The position numbers and the translations under genes were made by a program. A DNA stretch of 64,000 bases from Acinetobacter brisouioides (GTDB taxonomy: Bacteria; Pseudomonadota; Gammaproteobacteria; Pseudomonadales; Moraxellaceae). This document shows positions 31,692-40,686 of the stretch, piece by piece. The notes under the pieces are model-generated. The model was not told where the DNA came from. It ran no database searches and saw nothing but the letters and a program-made list of their open reading frames with translations. The DNA lies in contig NZ_SJNX01000004.1 of the NCBI RefSeq assembly GCF_004331075.1, positions 206,686 through 270,685 of the forward strand, in the 5' to 3' direction. Position 1 is the first letter of the stretch, and every line of letters starts with the position of its first letter.

Positions 31692-32864
31692 ATGCAAAAA
31701 TTGATTCAAGATTTTTCTGTTCCTGCCGTATTTGCAGGATTTATTACTTTTCTCATCGGGATTAGTGTTTCTGCAGTTTTGGTGATTCAAGGAGCTCAAA
31801 CTCTCGGTGCAACCCCAGAACAAATTTCTTCATGGCTTTGGGCACTAGGTTTATCCATCGGGGTTTCAGGTTTAGTCTTATCATGGAAATACCGCTATCC
31901 TGTTGCCACTGCATGGTCAACGCCAGGGATTGCCTTAATTATTGCGACAGGTAGCCATTACAGCTTATCTGCAGCGATTGGGGCATTTATTGTCTGTGGG
32001 ATACTGACTGCATTTGTTGGATTTTCAGGTGTTTTTCAACGCTTGTTGTCCAAAATCCCCATGAGCCTCAGTTGTGCGATGCTTGCAGGTATTCTGTTAA
32101 AATTTGGGATTCAACTGTTTATTGGGCTAGAGCAAAGTTGGGCATTCATTCTCACGCTGCTCACAATTTATTTGATTGCCAAACGTCTTTGGCCGCGTTA
32201 CTGCATCGTGTTGACTGTGGTCGCCGCGATGATTCTCTGCCCTGTGTTTATGCCATTTCAATTTCCGCACTTGTCTTGGTCATTGGCTAAACCTGTTTGG
32301 ATCAGTCCTGAATTTTCAGCTTCAACCATTTTGGGTTTGGCACTTCCGCTGTTTATCATCAATATGTCTTCGCAGTTTTTACCTGGGGTTGGCATGATTA
32401 AAAGTTATGGTTATCAGCCACATACCAACTCACTCGTCGGTTGGATTGGCGTATCGCAAACTTTACTTGCACCCTTTGGTGCATTCTCAGTCTGTCTGGC
32501 CGCAATTAGTGCCGCCGTAAGTTTGGATGATCAAGTCCATCCTGACCCGAAACGGCGCTATATTGCAGGGATGAGCTGTGGGCTGTTTTATATTCTAATG
32601 GGGCTGTTTGCAACCACACTCACCAGTTTACTGATGGCATTTCCGAAAATTTTTATTGTCGCGCTGGCGGGGATTGCCTTATTTGGCACAATTAGTCATA
32701 ACATTGCGATAGCTTTTAAAGAACCACAAGACCGTGAACCTGCGCTCTTAACCTTTTTGATGAGTGCTTCAGGTGTTCAGTTCTTCGGAATTGGCTCGGC
32801 TTTTTGGGGATTGTTACTAGGAATTGTAGTTGCGATTATTTTAAATCATCGTAAAGAACATTAA
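31692..32864 (+). CDS. BenE family transporter (benzoate/H+ symporter type)
   Basis: 390 aa with about 11-12 hydrophobic segments, matching the BenE family. Characteristic parts include AWSTPGIALIIATGSHYSLS at about 77-96, PLFIINMSSQFLPGVGMIKS and the C-terminal FGIGSAFWGLLLGIVVAIIL. The family is named for benzoate uptake, but no aromatic-degradation genes are nearby and the neighbour is an Lrp-type regulator. An amino-acid-related or other organic substrate is therefore possible, and I leave the symbol blank. Confidence 0.85.
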   Translation: MQKLIQDFSVPAVFAGFITFLIGISVSAVLVIQGAQTLGATPEQISSWLWALGLSIGVSGLVLSWKYRYPVATAWSTPGIALIIATGSHYSLSAAIGAFIVCGILTAFVGFSGVFQRLLSKIPMSLSCAMLAGILLKFGIQLFIGLEQSWAFILTLLTIYLIAKRLWPRYCIVLTVVAAMILCPVFMPFQFPHLSWSLAKPVWISPEFSASTILGLALPLFIINMSSQFLPGVGMIKSYGYQPHTNSLVGWIGVSQTLLAPFGAFSVCLAAISAAVSLDDQVHPDPKRRYIAGMSCGLFYILMGLFATTLTSLLMAFPKIFIVALAGIALFGTISHNIAIAFKEPQDREPALLTFLMSASGVQFFGIGSAFWGLLLGIVVAIILNHRKEH

Positions 32865-32876
32865 GTGACAAAAAAT

Positions 32877-32905
32877 CAAAAGCCAGTGTAAACACTGGCT
32901 TTTTT
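32877..32905. terminator. Bidirectional terminator after the BenE-like gene
   Basis: AAAAGCCAGTG and CACTGGCTTTTTT pair around TAAA. It serves the convergent transporter (+) and lipoprotein (-) genes. Confidence 0.88.
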
Positions 32906-32927
32906 CTGCTGTACTCATTTGAATTGA

Positions 32928-33272
32928 TTAGCTGTTAACGGGTTGATATAGCGAAAAACCTAAATTAAATGATTGTTCTTGTTGTTTCTGGTCAATCGTA
33001 AAAATTGCAATTCGCCCATCGGGTGCACCACAGACTTGTGGATAGAGTCGACCATCTGAAGCCACAGTTTGAGCGTAGACCTGAATTTTTTGCTCTTCAA
33101 GTTGCGTTTTCAACTGATCAACACTCATACCTGTATCACCACACTGATGCCCAAATAAAGATTTGGCAATCTGAACTTTACCTGATACTTGTTGTTGTTC
33201 AACTTGCAAAGTACTACAACCCACCAAGCTCAGCAAAGCAAAACCAACTGCCAATAAACCTGAAAAACGCAT
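32928..33272 (-). CDS. Small lipoprotein of unknown function
   Basis: 114 aa. MRFSGLLAVGFALLSLVGC is a lipoprotein signal peptide with lipobox LVGC and Cys19. The mature part contains two further cysteines (HQCGDTG and PQVCGAPDG) that could form a periplasmic disulfide. No family is recognised. It converges on the BenE-like gene and is probably monocistronic. Confidence 0.75.
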   Translation of the reverse strand: MRFSGLLAVGFALLSLVGCSTLQVEQQQVSGKVQIAKSLFGHQCGDTGMSVDQLKTQLEEQKIQVYAQTVASDGRLYPQVCGAPDGRIAIFTIDQKQQEQSFNLGFSLYQPVNS

Positions 33273-33365
33273 ACAAACCCCAATATTTTTATTGATTTAC
33301 GTAAGCATAACCAGATTTTTCAATGACTTGATCTGTTTTAGCAAAAACCCAACAAATTCGATGAA

Positions 33366-34013
33366 TTAATTAAAGTAATTCAAAAGCTCTGCAAACTGCT
33401 GGATTTTCAGTTTTGGCGCTGCCTGAGTCAATTCCTGCATCGTACCGTAGCCATATTCAACCGCAATAGTATCAATCCCATTACGGCGTGCGCCCAAAAT
33501 ATCGTACTCACGGTCACCCACCATCATGCAGCTTTCAGGTGGCAACTGTTCTTGCTGCAAAATGTATTGAATCAGATCCCCCTTGTTGGTTCGTTCACCA
33601 GTCAACTCACTGCCATAAGGTTTGGTGAAATAATCAATTAATTCAAAATGCTGCAAAATACGCACTGCAAATACTTCTGGCTTAGCCGTTGCCAAATACA
33701 GGTTATAACCACGTTCGACCAGTTCTGCCAAGGTGTCATGAACCTGTGGGTATAGCTCATTTTCATACAGACCAATACTGGAAAAACGCTCACGATAATA
33801 ATCTAGTGCCTGCTCGGCAAGATCATCCTGAGTGGTATCGAGTAACTTAAAAAATGAGGCTTTCAATGGTGGCCCAATGGTCCAGTCCAGATCGGTATCT
33901 GGTGTCAGAGGTTGTCCCATTTTTTCCATCGCATAACGAATGCAGGTATGAATACCAATTTTCGGGTCGGTCAATGTCCCATCAAGATCTAATAAAATAT
34001 TTTCAACTGTCAC
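33366..34013 (-). CDS. HAD-superfamily phosphatase (phosphoglycolate phosphatase-like)
   Basis: A 215-aa cytoplasmic hydrolase. HAD motif I is LLDLDGTLTDP (nucleophile and acid Asp near residues 8 and 10), motif II is LATAKP with Thr, and motifs III/IV are around PPESCMMVGDREYDILGARR. The cap region between motifs I and II is alpha-helical. It resembles Gph and the 5'-nucleotidase-like group; substrate cannot be decided. It is divergent from thiD. Confidence 0.85.
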   Translation of the reverse strand: MTVENILLDLDGTLTDPKIGIHTCIRYAMEKMGQPLTPDTDLDWTIGPPLKASFFKLLDTTQDDLAEQALDYYRERFSSIGLYENELYPQVHDTLAELVERGYNLYLATAKPEVFAVRILQHFELIDYFTKPYGSELTGERTNKGDLIQYILQQEQLPPESCMMVGDREYDILGARRNGIDTIAVEYGYGTMQELTQAAPKLKIQQFAELLNYFN

Positions 34014-34092
34014 AACGAAACCTAATCAATTCGTCTAATCAAAGACTCGGAAGTTAAATAAAACTTGCCTATACTAGCGTAAATTTAGATAA

Positions 34093-34875
<783 letters not shown>

Positions 34876-34905
34876 ATGGATGAGCCAGACCTTGCATCGG
34901 TCAGG

Positions 34906-35535
34906 TTACTTCGAGTGATATTTTTTCAGGTTACGCACATGTTCAGCATCGGTTTTTCGGGATTTCACCAGTGCTTGTTTTTCTAATGTGTGACAAATGC
35001 GCTGCACTTTGACGGAACTCATCACTTCTTCATGAAAACTTTTGACATAGTTAATCCATGCCTGACCTTGTAAAACATTGTTTGGCATGGCAGTTTTAAA
35101 GGTACTTTCCCCAACAAAAACCACCACTGAATGTAAATCTTCAGGTTCAATCACATCACTCAATAGATGCTGCAACGTTTTGATATGACGATAATTTTGA
35201 TGTAATGGGTTTTGAAATTGATAGCTTTTTTGATAGAGTTTTTGTGTCCACATCTTCTGATGTTCATTGCCAAAAATCCAACCCTGATAGTTTTTAGTTT
35301 CAATCACAAATACTCCAAAACGACTCACAACAATATGGTCAATCTGGGTGGTCAGCTGTTCATTTACTTGAAAGGTACAATTATTTAAAACAGTATAATT
35401 TTTCTCATCCAGATGTTTTTCTGCATGAGCAACAACGCGTTTTTCCCCCCTTTTTCCCTTAGTTTTGGCAGATGGATTGAATACAAATACAGCCAGTAGT
35501 ATGGCAATAATTAAAAATAAAATCAGAAGCAACAT
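34906..35535 (-). CDS. Membrane-anchored NERD-domain protein
   Basis: About 209 aa from ATG 35535 (a TTG 15 bp upstream is possible; neither has a good ribosome site). An N-terminal transmembrane helix (about residues 1-22) is followed by a NERD (nuclease-related) domain. Visible elements are GKRGEKRVVAHAEKHL, then QIDHIVVSRFGVFVIETKNY with the restriction-endonuclease-like D...E-x-K pattern, and GWIFGNEHQKMW. Such domains are predicted nucleases or nucleic-acid-binding modules, and the cellular role is unknown. No defence genes are adjacent. Confidence 0.8.
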   Translation of the reverse strand: MLLLILFLIIAILLAVFVFNPSAKTKGKRGEKRVVAHAEKHLDEKNYTVLNNCTFQVNEQLTTQIDHIVVSRFGVFVIETKNYQGWIFGNEHQKMWTQKLYQKSYQFQNPLHQNYRHIKTLQHLLSDVIEPEDLHSVVVFVGESTFKTAMPNNVLQGQAWINYVKSFHEEVMSSVKVQRICHTLEKQALVKSRKTDAEHVRNLKKYHSK

Positions 35536-35603
35536 TACAACGGCAAACAAAAAAAACGCATTGTATTACAGATATTTATATTTAAGAACTTTTATCTAAA
35601 ATT

Positions 35604-35921
35604 TTATAGCGACGCGATTTTCATTAAGACCAGTCCCGCAACAATCATCACGGCTGCCATCATCCTCATCGCATTGACAGGTTCTTGTAAAATAACGATT
35701 CCCACAATAAAAGAACCCACTGCTCCAATACCTGTCCAGACCGTATAAGCTGTACCTAAAGGTAGGCTTTTCATTGCCCATGACAGTAAGGCAAAGCTTA
35801 GTAACATAAATACAATCGTGATCACACTCGGAACCAAAAGCGTAAAACCTTCCGATTTCTTCATGGCAAATGCCCAGACCACCTCAAACAAACCTGCTAA
35901 AACCAATACCAGCCACGCCAT
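35604..35921 (-). CDS. sugE: SMR-family guanidinium exporter SugE (Gdx)
   Basis: 105 aa with four transmembrane helices and the SMR core: AWLVLVLAGLFEVVWAFAMK contains the essential membrane Glu13. WAMKSLPLGTAYTVWTGIGA and GIVILQEPVNAMRM are SugE/Gdx signatures. Members of this group export guanidinium in exchange for protons. The gene is preceded by a guanidine-II-type RNA (35948-35993), which supports guanidinium as substrate over quaternary ammonium compounds. Confidence 0.92.
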   Translation of the reverse strand: MAWLVLVLAGLFEVVWAFAMKKSEGFTLLVPSVITIVFMLLSFALLSWAMKSLPLGTAYTVWTGIGAVGSFIVGIVILQEPVNAMRMMAAVMIVAGLVLMKIASL

Positions 35922-35947
35922 GTCGTATCTTCATCCCCAAGCACAGC

Positions 35948-35993
35948 CAGGTCGTCCTGACATTTTTCCCAGTCTGGGGGAGGTCGTTCCTCC
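35948..35993 (-). promoter_or_regulatory. Guanidine-II (mini-ykkC) riboswitch upstream of sugE
   Basis: On the minus strand two short hairpins carry the diagnostic ACGA loop: GGAGG-A-ACGA-CCTCC (35993-35979) and CAGG-ACGA-CCTG (35959-35948), with a 19-nt linker. The second hairpin ends 26 nt before the sugE ATG. The guanidine-II class is defined by two ACGR-loop stems upstream of sugE-like genes. The first stem has one extra loop adenine, which slightly lowers certainty. Confidence 0.8.
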
Positions 35994-35994
35994 A

Positions 35995-36020
35995 AAAACG
36001 GGATGCCAGAAGCATCCCGA
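35995..36020 (-). terminator. Terminator of copB
   Basis: CGGGATGC and GCATCCCG form a strong stem followed by TTTTT on the minus strand, directly after copB and directly before the riboswitch. Confidence 0.88.
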
Positions 36021-36026
36021 AAAGGT

Positions 36027-36803
36027 TTAAAATTTCAACAATACCCCGAGCGCATAAACAACACCATACTCATTTGGGGTGAGCTGCTGCCATGCCGTGG
36101 CTTTTTGTCCCAGATCAGATTCATATACCACTTCAAAAAATGGCATCACGGTTTTATTTATTTCATAGCGGGTTTGCACCCCCACTTCTGCATGACTCAA
36201 ACCTGTTTTTTGCGCAGCTTTCGAGTCATCTTTCAACAGCACCGTCGCTTTCACAAACGGCTGGCTAATCAGTTTTTGCGTCCAGAGCAAGTCACGTTTG
36301 GCTTCCAGTGACATTGAGACATGCTGATGCTCTCCGACATATAAATAAGCCTGCGTTTCAAAAAAATACGGCGCCAAACCATGAATACCAACCACAGCAT
36401 CTACAGCGTGTTTATCTGCAAGCAAATTATTGTTTTGCCGATAACGCAACCCCGTCTGAGCATCCCAAAAGGTGCTGATGTTGCGGCTATACAAGGCCAT
36501 TACACTGGCATCGAGCTGTTCAGATTCGGCTTGCTTGCCATCGGCTTTAATAAAGAGTTTGTTATCATCTGAACCGATCCAGCTTTCCAATTCAGATTGC
36601 CAGCTACCCACACCATGTCGGTCAATGACCCATTTATTTTCCAGAGAATTTGCTGCGTAAATTTGACCACTATGTTCATGCTGCATCTGCATGCTTGAAT
36701 TGTCAGATGTCGCTGACATGTCCATGTCTGTAGCCGCCCAAAGCGGTTGCCCCGCAAAACCTGCCATGAATAGCACAGAAGGTAAAAACTTAGTGATGTG
36801 CAT
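36027..36803 (-). CDS. copB: Copper resistance protein CopB
   Basis: A 258-aa outer-membrane protein of the PcoB/CopB family. I prefer the ATG at 36803 because AAGGAGG lies 8 nt upstream; an ATG two codons earlier is too close. A signal peptide ends at PLWAA. A Met/His-rich stretch (DMDMSATSDNSSMQMQHEH) at about residues 25-45 may bind copper. The rest is a beta-barrel with CopB signatures (WDAQTGLRYR, GLAPYFFETQAYLYVG, LSHAEVGVQTRYE, EVVYESDLG) and a terminal LLKF. It overlaps the copA end by 14 bp, so the two are translationally coupled. Confidence 0.93.
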   Translation of the reverse strand: MHITKFLPSVLFMAGFAGQPLWAATDMDMSATSDNSSMQMQHEHSGQIYAANSLENKWVIDRHGVGSWQSELESWIGSDDNKLFIKADGKQAESEQLDASVMALYSRNISTFWDAQTGLRYRQNNNLLADKHAVDAVVGIHGLAPYFFETQAYLYVGEHQHVSMSLEAKRDLLWTQKLISQPFVKATVLLKDDSKAAQKTGLSHAEVGVQTRYEINKTVMPFFEVVYESDLGQKATAWQQLTPNEYGVVYALGVLLKF

Positions 36804-38931
36804 GTACATTTCCTCCTTGAGCAGGCATTGGCATAAGCATTTGACTGTCTTGTGGTTTCACTTTTGCCACAACCAATTTGTTCATCATGCCTGCGCTCAT
36901 GTGGTACAGCAGATGACAATGAATCGCCCATTCCCCCAATTCATCGGCAGTCAGAAGCACGCTGACTTTTTGCCCAGGTGACACAATGATTGTATGTTTG
37001 TTAGGTAAATTGGCAAGGGGCTGACCATTTTCAAGCTGGACGAACATACCATGCAAATGCATCGGGTGTGCCATCATACTATCATTGACAAAGGTCAGAC
37101 GTACACGTTCGCCATATTGCACCTGTATCGGGCTGGCCTGATTAAATTTCTTGCCATTCATGGTCCAGATATAACGCTCCATATTCCCCCCCAAGTGCAA
37201 CACAATCTCTTGCTGGGCAGGTCGAGTATCTTTTTGCGGGAACAGTGGGCGCAGATCGGCATAACTTAAGGCTTTTAAACCCGAAGGTGTCGAGGCGTTC
37301 GCCCAACCTTCTACCACAGTTTTTTCTGATGGCGTTGGCATTTGCTGCGCGGTCTGGTTTTGAGTCATGTGATCTGACTCAGACTTCGACATTTGTTGCA
37401 TCATCTGTTGATGCTGCTCAGCAGTCATACCATTCGTTTTTGACATGTCCATGTCTTGCATGTCTGACATTTGATGTTCTGAGGACATTGAATGATTCAT
37501 CTGCTGCATCATTTTCTGATGCTGCTCAGCAGTCATACCTTGCATTTTGGACATGTCCATGCCTTGCATATCTGACATTTGATGTTCTGAGGACATTGAA
37601 TGATTCATCTGCTGCATCATTTTCTGATGCTGCTCAGCAGTCATACCCTGCATTTTAGACATATCCATGTCTTGCATATCTGACATTTTGTGCTCTGAGG
37701 ACATTGAAGAATGGTTCATCTGCTGCATCATTTTCTGGTGCTGCTCAGCAGTCATACCCTGCATTTTAGACATATCCATTTCTGACATGTCCATATATTG
37801 CATATTCGACATATCATGTTGAGTTGGGTTAGATGAGTGATCAGTATTCTCATGCATCATGCCCATATCCTGCATATTCAGTAAGGCACGTGGACGATGC
37901 TGTGGTTCAGGGAGCGGTTGCACGGTAGCATCCTGATTACGCAGAGTCGCTAAAGCAAAACCGCTCCGATCAATCGACTCAGCCTGAATTTGATATTGGG
38001 ATTGTTTTGGTTCAACGATCACATCATAGGTTTCCCCTGCCCCAAAACGAAACTCATCGACAGCGACAGGCTGTACAGGTTGACCATCGGCACTGACCAC
38101 AGTCATTTTCAAGTTCGGAATCCGTACATCAAAAAATGACATGGCTGAAGCATTGATCATGCGTAAACGAATTTTTTCGCCTGTTTTAAATGTGCTTGTC
38201 CAGTTTTGCTGTGGCGTTTTACCATTCACCAAGAAATGATAGCCTGTAACATCACTCAAATCGGTTTTTAACATGCGCATCTGATTCCACATGCGGCGGT
38301 CTTGCCATGTGTCTTTCAGCCCTTGCTGTTTGGTTTGCTTCCAAACATCTGCCAAAGTTTCGCGCTGATTTTGATAATAATCTGAGGACTTTTTCAGATT
38401 GTTCATGATCTGCTCACTGGAAGATTCATGAAAGTCGGAGAACATGATCACTTCATCGCGATCCGTTTTTTCTGCAGAAGTAATCGGCTGATGGTTTTTC
38501 GGGTAAATAATCAATGCCCCATATAAACCATCCTGTTCCTGCCCTGCACTATGCGCGTGATACCAGTAAGTGCCTGTTTGCCGAATCTTAAAGCGATAAA
38601 CAAAATCACCATTCGGGGCAATGCCCTGAAAACCGTTAAAGCCAGGGACACCATCCATCACGGCTGGCAGCAGCACACCATGCCAGTGCAATGCAGTTTC
38701 CTGTTTTTTGAGTTGGTTATGCACATAAATGACTGCATCATCCCCATCCTCAAAGGTTAAGGTCGGTGCAGGAAACTGACCGTTGACCGTTAATTTTTTG
38801 ACAGGTTTACCTGTGACATTAACGGTTTGTTCACTAATATTTAAATGATATTCGCGCACAGCCGCAAAAATACTCTGTGGAACAACTAGACATGCTGCGA
38901 CAATGCAGACATGCAAGGAAAATTTAGACAT
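36790..38931 (-). CDS. copA: Copper-resistance multicopper oxidase CopA with Met/His repeat expansion
   Basis: A 713-aa periplasmic multicopper oxidase of the PcoA/CopA family that oxidises or sequesters Cu(I). Copper ligands are in LHWHGV (His82, His84), YWYHAHSAG (His125, His127), HPMHLHG and HCHLLYHMSAGM (about 671-682). Between about residues 372 and 517 lie four Met/His/Gln-rich repeats of 36-37 aa (MSDMQDMDMSKMQGMTAEQH and on). The start at 38931 has GAGGG upstream. The signal peptide appears Sec-type; the twin-arginine motif usual in this family is not seen. copB follows with overlap. Confidence 0.95.
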   Translation of the reverse strand: MSKFSLHVCIVAACLVVPQSIFAAVREYHLNISEQTVNVTGKPVKKLTVNGQFPAPTLTFEDGDDAVIYVHNQLKKQETALHWHGVLLPAVMDGVPGFNGFQGIAPNGDFVYRFKIRQTGTYWYHAHSAGQEQDGLYGALIIYPKNHQPITSAEKTDRDEVIMFSDFHESSSEQIMNNLKKSSDYYQNQRETLADVWKQTKQQGLKDTWQDRRMWNQMRMLKTDLSDVTGYHFLVNGKTPQQNWTSTFKTGEKIRLRMINASAMSFFDVRIPNLKMTVVSADGQPVQPVAVDEFRFGAGETYDVIVEPKQSQYQIQAESIDRSGFALATLRNQDATVQPLPEPQHRPRALLNMQDMGMMHENTDHSSNPTQHDMSNMQYMDMSEMDMSKMQGMTAEQHQKMMQQMNHSSMSSEHKMSDMQDMDMSKMQGMTAEQHQKMMQQMNHSMSSEHQMSDMQGMDMSKMQGMTAEQHQKMMQQMNHSMSSEHQMSDMQDMDMSKTNGMTAEQHQQMMQQMSKSESDHMTQNQTAQQMPTPSEKTVVEGWANASTPSGLKALSYADLRPLFPQKDTRPAQQEIVLHLGGNMERYIWTMNGKKFNQASPIQVQYGERVRLTFVNDSMMAHPMHLHGMFVQLENGQPLANLPNKHTIIVSPGQKVSVLLTADELGEWAIHCHLLYHMSAGMMNKLVVAKVKPQDSQMLMPMPAQGGNVHAHH
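37381..37815 (-). repeat. In-frame tandem repeat inside copA (108-bp period)
   Basis: The landmark CTGCTCAGCAGTCAT recurs on the plus strand at 37414, 37522, 37630 and 37741. The spacings are 108, 108 and 111 bp, the last from one extra Ser codon. The repeats are nearly identical at DNA level and stay in frame, encoding four copies of a 36-37-aa Met/His-rich unit. Confidence 0.95.
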
Positions 38932-38974
38932 AACTCGCCCTCTTTAAAAAATGAAAATGACAATTTTTTAAAGT

Positions 38975-39397
38975 TCAGGCTTTGGGAGGACGCAGAATTT
39001 CTTGCCAATATCCAGCTAAATTGATCCGATGATCTGACCAATACTGCATAGTTTCAAGTTCAGTACTGAGCTGTTTAGTCAAATGGACACTGGCTTGAGG
39101 AAGATCGGCATTGATACTTTGACAATGCAAAATCTGACAATCGGGACAATTGAAATGCTGCTGATGCTGTGATGAACTGACCTGATTCTGACAATCGTCA
39201 CTCATCTTCATCGGCATACTCGGTTGATGACAATGTTCAGACATTGTATGTTGCGGCATATTGCTCATGTCTGACTGCATCAACATTTTCCAATGCATAC
39301 TTTGCGCAGATGCGTTGGCAATACCCATCCAGCCGATACATAAAACGATCAGCAAGATAAAGCTTTGCGAAAACATAGTTATGCGTCGATGCTGCAT
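38975..39397 (-). CDS. Small secreted Met/His/Cys-rich protein of the copper cluster
   Basis: 140 aa from ATG 39397, or 133 aa from an ATG at 39376; neither start has a strong ribosome site. A signal peptide ends near NASA. The mature protein has a Met/His-rich stretch (KMLMQSDMSNMPQHTMSEH, then HQPSMPMKMSDDC) and a CPDCQILHC motif, both good candidates for Cu(I) binding. It lies 43 bp upstream of copA on the same strand and is probably co-transcribed. It is not a recognised CopC, CopZ or CusF. A periplasmic copper-binding or sensing role is inferred from composition and position. Confidence 0.7.
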   Translation of the reverse strand: MQHRRITMFSQSFILLIVLCIGWMGIANASAQSMHWKMLMQSDMSNMPQHTMSEHCHQPSMPMKMSDDCQNQVSSSQHQQHFNCPDCQILHCQSINADLPQASVHLTKQLSTELETMQYWSDHRINLAGYWQEILRPPKA

Positions 39398-39462
39398 CTT
39401 ATGATAAATAAAATGGAAAATTTAAGTTAAAAGCATAGCCAACTCTAACGCAAGATACAAAT

Positions 39463-39497
39463 AAAAAAGCGTTACACTCTGTGGCATAACGCTTTTT
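39463..39497 (-). terminator. Terminator of rpe
   Basis: AAAAAAGCGTTA and TAACGCTTTTT pair around a 12-nt loop just downstream of the rpe stop on the minus strand, with a T-rich tail. Confidence 0.8.
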
Positions 39498-39517
39498 AAA
39501 AGGTTTCAAGTAAAAGC

Positions 39518-40204
39518 TTAAACTTCAACTGAACCCACTTGGCTAAGTTCTGCACGCATCTGGTCAATTACGGCTTTATAGTCAGGCTGACCGAAAATCG
39601 CGGAGCCTGCCACGAACATGTCTGCACCTGCTTCAGCAATTTCACGGATATTGGCAGGGCCGACACCACCATCAACTTCAAGGCGAATATCACGACCGCT
39701 GGCATCAATAATTTTGCGGGCTTCACGCAATTTTTGTAAGGTCATTGGAATGAATTTTTGTCCGCCAAAACCTGGGTTAACGCTCATTAACAGAATTTGA
39801 TCGACTTTATCCAAAACATAGTCAAGGTAATGTAACGGCGTTGCTGGGTTAAATACCAAGCCCGCTTTAGCACCGCCCGCTTTAATCAGTTGCAATGAAC
39901 GGTCAATATGATCGGATGCTTCAGGGTGAAAGGTAATAATATCCGCACCTGCTTCCAAGAAATCCCCAATCATACGATCAACGGGAGACACCATTAAATG
40001 CACATCAATCGGCGCTTTAATCCCATATTTTTTTAGCGCCTTACACACCCCTGCACCAAAGGTCAGGTTGGGTACATAGTGGTTGTCCATCACATCAAAA
40101 TGCACAACATCAGCACCTGCTGCCAAGACATTCTCTACTTCTTCACCAAGACGGGCAAAATCAGCAGATAAAATCGAAGGTGCAATCAGAAAGGGCTTGG
40201 ACAT
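39518..40204 (-). CDS. rpe: Ribulose-phosphate 3-epimerase
   Basis: A 228-aa TIM-barrel enzyme interconverting ribulose-5-P and xylulose-5-P in the pentose phosphate pathway. [17 protein letters not shown] at the N-terminus, [16 protein letters not shown] and HLMV carry the metal ligands and catalytic residues. [19 protein letters not shown] and the phosphate-binding EVDGGV and VAGSAIFG are intact. It is monocistronic with its own terminator. Confidence 0.96.
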   Translation of the reverse strand: MSKPFLIAPSILSADFARLGEEVENVLAAGADVVHFDVMDNHYVPNLTFGAGVCKALKKYGIKAPIDVHLMVSPVDRMIGDFLEAGADIITFHPEASDHIDRSLQLIKAGGAKAGLVFNPATPLHYLDYVLDKVDQILLMSVNPGFGGQKFIPMTLQKLREARKIIDASGRDIRLEVDGGVGPANIREIAEAGADMFVAGSAIFGQPDYKAVIDQMRAELSQVGSVEV

Positions 40205-40366
40205 AAATCTAACCTAGCAAAATTTTAAAATCTGCGAGCAGTATACCAAAATCCGAGCCGACACAGGCAACGAAGCACCATAACGCAACGCATTGTTCCG
40301 ATTTCATTCTCTTTTTTCAAATTTATGTCTGTTAGACTTTCAAACAAACAATCAGGAATTTGATCT

Positions 40367-40651
40367 ATGCATAGTCAGACACAACTGGCAACCACTGAAG
40401 CCTCTCGGATTGCGAAACGCCTGTTTAACCACTGGAAACATAAATTCGAAGTAGCAGAAACCGAACATTCTTTTCAAATTCTCATGCCAACTGCAACCGT
40501 AACACTCACTCCGCAGAACAACACACTAGATGTCAGTATTCAAAGTCAGCTTGAACCAGCAGAACAAACTCGTCTTGAAGGTGTCGTCATTGATCACTTA
40601 AATCGCATGGCACAGCAAGAATTTCACGTGACTTGGCAGCAACAGGCGTAA
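40367..40651 (+). CDS. DUF2218 domain protein
   Basis: 94 aa, cytoplasmic, matching the DUF2218 family in length and pattern (ASRIAKRLFNHWKHKFEV, then DHLNRMAQQEFHVTWQ at the C-terminus). Family members are often found near siderophore or iron genes, but none is adjacent here. Function is unknown. It converges on fghA with a shared terminator. Confidence 0.75.
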   Translation: MHSQTQLATTEASRIAKRLFNHWKHKFEVAETEHSFQILMPTATVTLTPQNNTLDVSIQSQLEPAEQTRLEGVVIDHLNRMAQQEFHVTWQQQA

Positions 40652-40656
40652 AAATA

Positions 40657-40684
40657 AACAGAATCACAATCGTGATTCTGTTTA
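40657..40684. terminator. Bidirectional hairpin between the DUF2218 gene and fghA
   Basis: AAACAGAATCAC and GTGATTCTGTTT form a 12-bp stem with a short loop between convergent genes. Flanking A/T runs are modest. Confidence 0.7.
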
Positions 40685-40686
40685 GG

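Noticed and set aside
37381..37815. CRISPR-like regular repeats at 108-bp spacing
   Set aside because: They are in-frame coding repeats of copA with no unique spacers and no cas genes.
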